From contig JAAZCE010000014.1 in the NCBI GenBank assembly GCA_012513435.1, positions 1 through 40,279 on the forward strand: a stretch of 40,279 nucleotides of DNA, read 5' to 3'. A program made the position numbers and the translations under genes. The notes beneath the pieces are model-generated. The model was not told the DNA's origin and ran no database searches. It saw only the letters and a program-made list of their open reading frames with translations. Origin of the DNA: Clostridiales bacterium (GTDB lineage: Bacteria; Bacillota; Clostridia; Peptostreptococcales; Anaerovoracaceae). This document shows, piece by piece, positions 39,353 through 40,279 of this stretch; position 1 is the first letter of the stretch; each line of letters begins with the position of its first letter.

Positions 39353-39386
39353 ACAGCAAGTGATACGTTATTGTATCACTTGCTGT
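39353..39386 (+). promoter_or_regulatory. Upstream activator site 3 inside a 14-bp inverted repeat, possibly also the activator's terminator
   Basis: GATAC-GTTATT-GTATC (39362-39377) is the core of a longer perfect inverted repeat with arms 39353-39366 and 39373-39386. The right arm is followed by TTTC. The element could serve both as operator and as an intrinsic terminator for the activator gene. The rest of the 388-bp gene-free stretch 39253-39640 holds sites 1 and 2 and the -24/-12 promoter; nothing else is recognised. Confidence 0.65.
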
Positions 39387-39552
39387 TTTCCCAGTACTAT
39401 TTTTACACTCCCCCCTTTATCGCAGTAAAGGAATGTATACAATATTTTTATCTTTCATACTCTAGTCCATTTCTTTGTTTTTCAACGTTTGCATTGATTT
39501 TACTTGTGTTTTTTTGGTTTTGTTCCTAAAAGCATCAGCTTGTCCCCGGTTT

Positions 39553-39568
39553 TGGCACGGCAGTTGCT
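39553..39568 (+). promoter_or_regulatory. Sigma-54 (-24/-12) promoter of the aldehyde dehydrogenase gene
   Basis: TGGCAC (39553-39558), five bases, then TTGCT (39564-39568) match the sigma-54 consensus TGGCAC-N5-TTGCW exactly. The GG and GC dinucleotides are 12 bp apart as required. The expected start is near 39579, leaving a leader of about 60 nt before the ATG. Confidence 0.9.
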
Positions 39569-39640
39569 TTATTATCTGTAGCTCGGAAAGAGCCAATTCA
39601 AAAAGATAAGTTATTTGTATAATAAAGGAGGACTTAAAAA

Positions 39641-40279
39641 ATGGCAATGGATGCTCAAAAATTACAAGAATGCAAAGAATACGTTGCAGGTCTTGTAGCA
39701 AAAGCTAGAAAAGCACAGGAAATCGCTAATGGATTCACTCAGGAAGATGTTGACCTCATGACAGCGGCTGTGACTTACAACCTTACTAAGGCAGACAAGG
39801 TTAAGATGTATGCTGAAATGCTGGTTGAAGAATCCGGCATGGGTATTGCAGAAGATAAGGTTGGCAAAATTTATGGTAAGGTTTGGGGTTCATACCTCCA
39901 GATGAAAGATGAGAAATCCGTTGGTCTCGTAGAAGTTGACGAGAAGAACGGTCTTGAAAAATGGGCTAAGCCAATGGGCGTTGTTGCTGGCATCATGCCT
40001 GTAACCAACGGAGAAGCAACTCCTATCGTTAAAGCTAACATGGCTCTTAAGACTAGAAACGCTATCATCTTAGCACCTCACCCTAAATGTAAGAAGCTCA
40101 ACGTTGTAATCGTTAACGAAATTAGAGCTACTCTTAAGAAATTAGGATATCCTGAAGATTTAGTTCAGGGATTGGATCCTGAATGGGTTAAGTTAGAAAC
40201 TTCACAGCAGTTAATGAAGCAGTGTGATATTATACTGGCAACAGGCGGCGAAGCTCTCGTAGAAACTGCTTATTCCTCC
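39641..40279 (+). CDS. Acylating (CoA-dependent) aldehyde dehydrogenase, 3' end outside the window
   Basis: The first 213 codons are open to the window edge. The protein aligns by eye with the N-terminal domain of AdhE and other acylating aldehyde dehydrogenases: 'VEESGMGIAEDKV' (63-75), 'KPMGVVAGIMP' (110-120), 'MALKTRNAIILAPHPK' (134-149), 'DIILATGGEALVETAYSS' (196-213). Such enzymes interconvert an aldehyde and its acyl-CoA with NAD(P)H. At the usual 'TNPTST' it has 'TNGEATP' (122-128), so the substrate may differ; sulfoacetaldehyde- or semialdehyde-type enzymes are options. The catalytic cysteine is outside. Codons look biased towards strong expression. AAAGGAGG precedes the ATG. It is controlled by the -24/-12 promoter. 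Confidence 0.9.
   Translation, partial: MAMDAQKLQECKEYVAGLVAKARKAQEIANGFTQEDVDLMTAAVTYNLTKADKVKMYAEMLVEESGMGIAEDKVGKIYGKVWGSYLQMKDEKSVGLVEVDEKNGLEKWAKPMGVVAGIMPVTNGEATPIVKANMALKTRNAIILAPHPKCKKLNVVIVNEIRATLKKLGYPEDLVQGLDPEWVKLETSQQLMKQCDIILATGGEALVETAYSS

Noticed and set aside
1-40279. CRISPR arrays, transposases, prophage genes, toxin-antitoxin or defence systems
   Set aside because: No spaced repeat arrays and no such proteins were found; the unusual block at 27.8-34.1 kb carries only dlt and two-component genes.

Overview
The window comes from a spore-forming, low-to-moderate GC Gram-positive anaerobe of class Clostridia. The evidence is four sporulation sigma factors (SigF, SigK, SigG, SigE) with SpoIIAA, SpoIIAB and SpoIIGA, a SigK without a pro-sequence (as in Clostridioides difficile), a DUF1540 protein, a YlmC/YmxH protein, FeoAB, a glycine-riboswitch-linked Na+ symporter and strong AGGAGG ribosome binding sites. 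A family-level guess would be inference only. The material looks chromosomal: I see no transposase, phage gene, plasmid gene or CRISPR array.

Layout. 1-217: two minus-strand tRNA genes with their promoter. 288-2390: feoA-feoB (ferrous iron uptake). 2414-7076: CarD-like regulator, EamA-type exporter, DUF4430 lipoprotein, a small gene that looks frame-broken, an ABC-2 exporter pair and a 45-residue ORF. 7133-12728: on the minus strand rny, cysteine desulfurase, thiI and the spoIIAA-spoIIAB-sigF operon. 12889-17690: rodA converging on radC-mrdA(PBP2)-minD. 17830-18706: DUF1540 protein and sigK. 18716-23138: ylmC, nrdR, cmk, DUF1015 and a class B PBP. 23266-24985: alanine/glycine symporter behind a glycine riboswitch. 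25058-27733: sigG, a RelQ-type alarmone synthetase and a trigger-factor-like lipoprotein. 27814-34096: an AT-rich dltA-dltB-dltC-dltD-dltX operon ending in a two-component system. 34296-35838: spoIIGA-sigE. 36017-37326: infC-rpmI-rplT with an L20-type leader. 37382-37687: trxA. 37852-40279: a sigma-54 activator and a sigma-54-driven acylating aldehyde dehydrogenase cut off by the window end.

How the parts work together. Compartment-specific sporulation control (spoIIA-sigF, spoIIG-sigE, sigG, sigK) is interleaved with cell-wall genes (RodA/PBP2/MinD, a second class B PBP, the dlt D-alanylation operon). The dlt block plus its kinase and regulator appears to have been placed between sigE and sigG, which are usually neighbours. 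Its promoter carries three exactly 11-bp-phased direct repeats that suit its own OmpR-type regulator. At the right end, four copies of the palindrome GATAC-N6-GTATC (one before the activator gene, three before the aldehyde dehydrogenase) and a perfect -24/-12 promoter define a compact sigma-54 circuit.

Best leads: (1) an unlisted 45-residue DltX-like peptide, with the FxYxxF ending, after dltD instead of before dltA; (2) the sigma-54 operator set; (3) three places (feoB, spoIIAA, the PBP at 20350) where the ribosome binding site lies in the 3' arm of a terminator-like hairpin next to the start codon; (4) the L20-type leader with an AUC start for infC.
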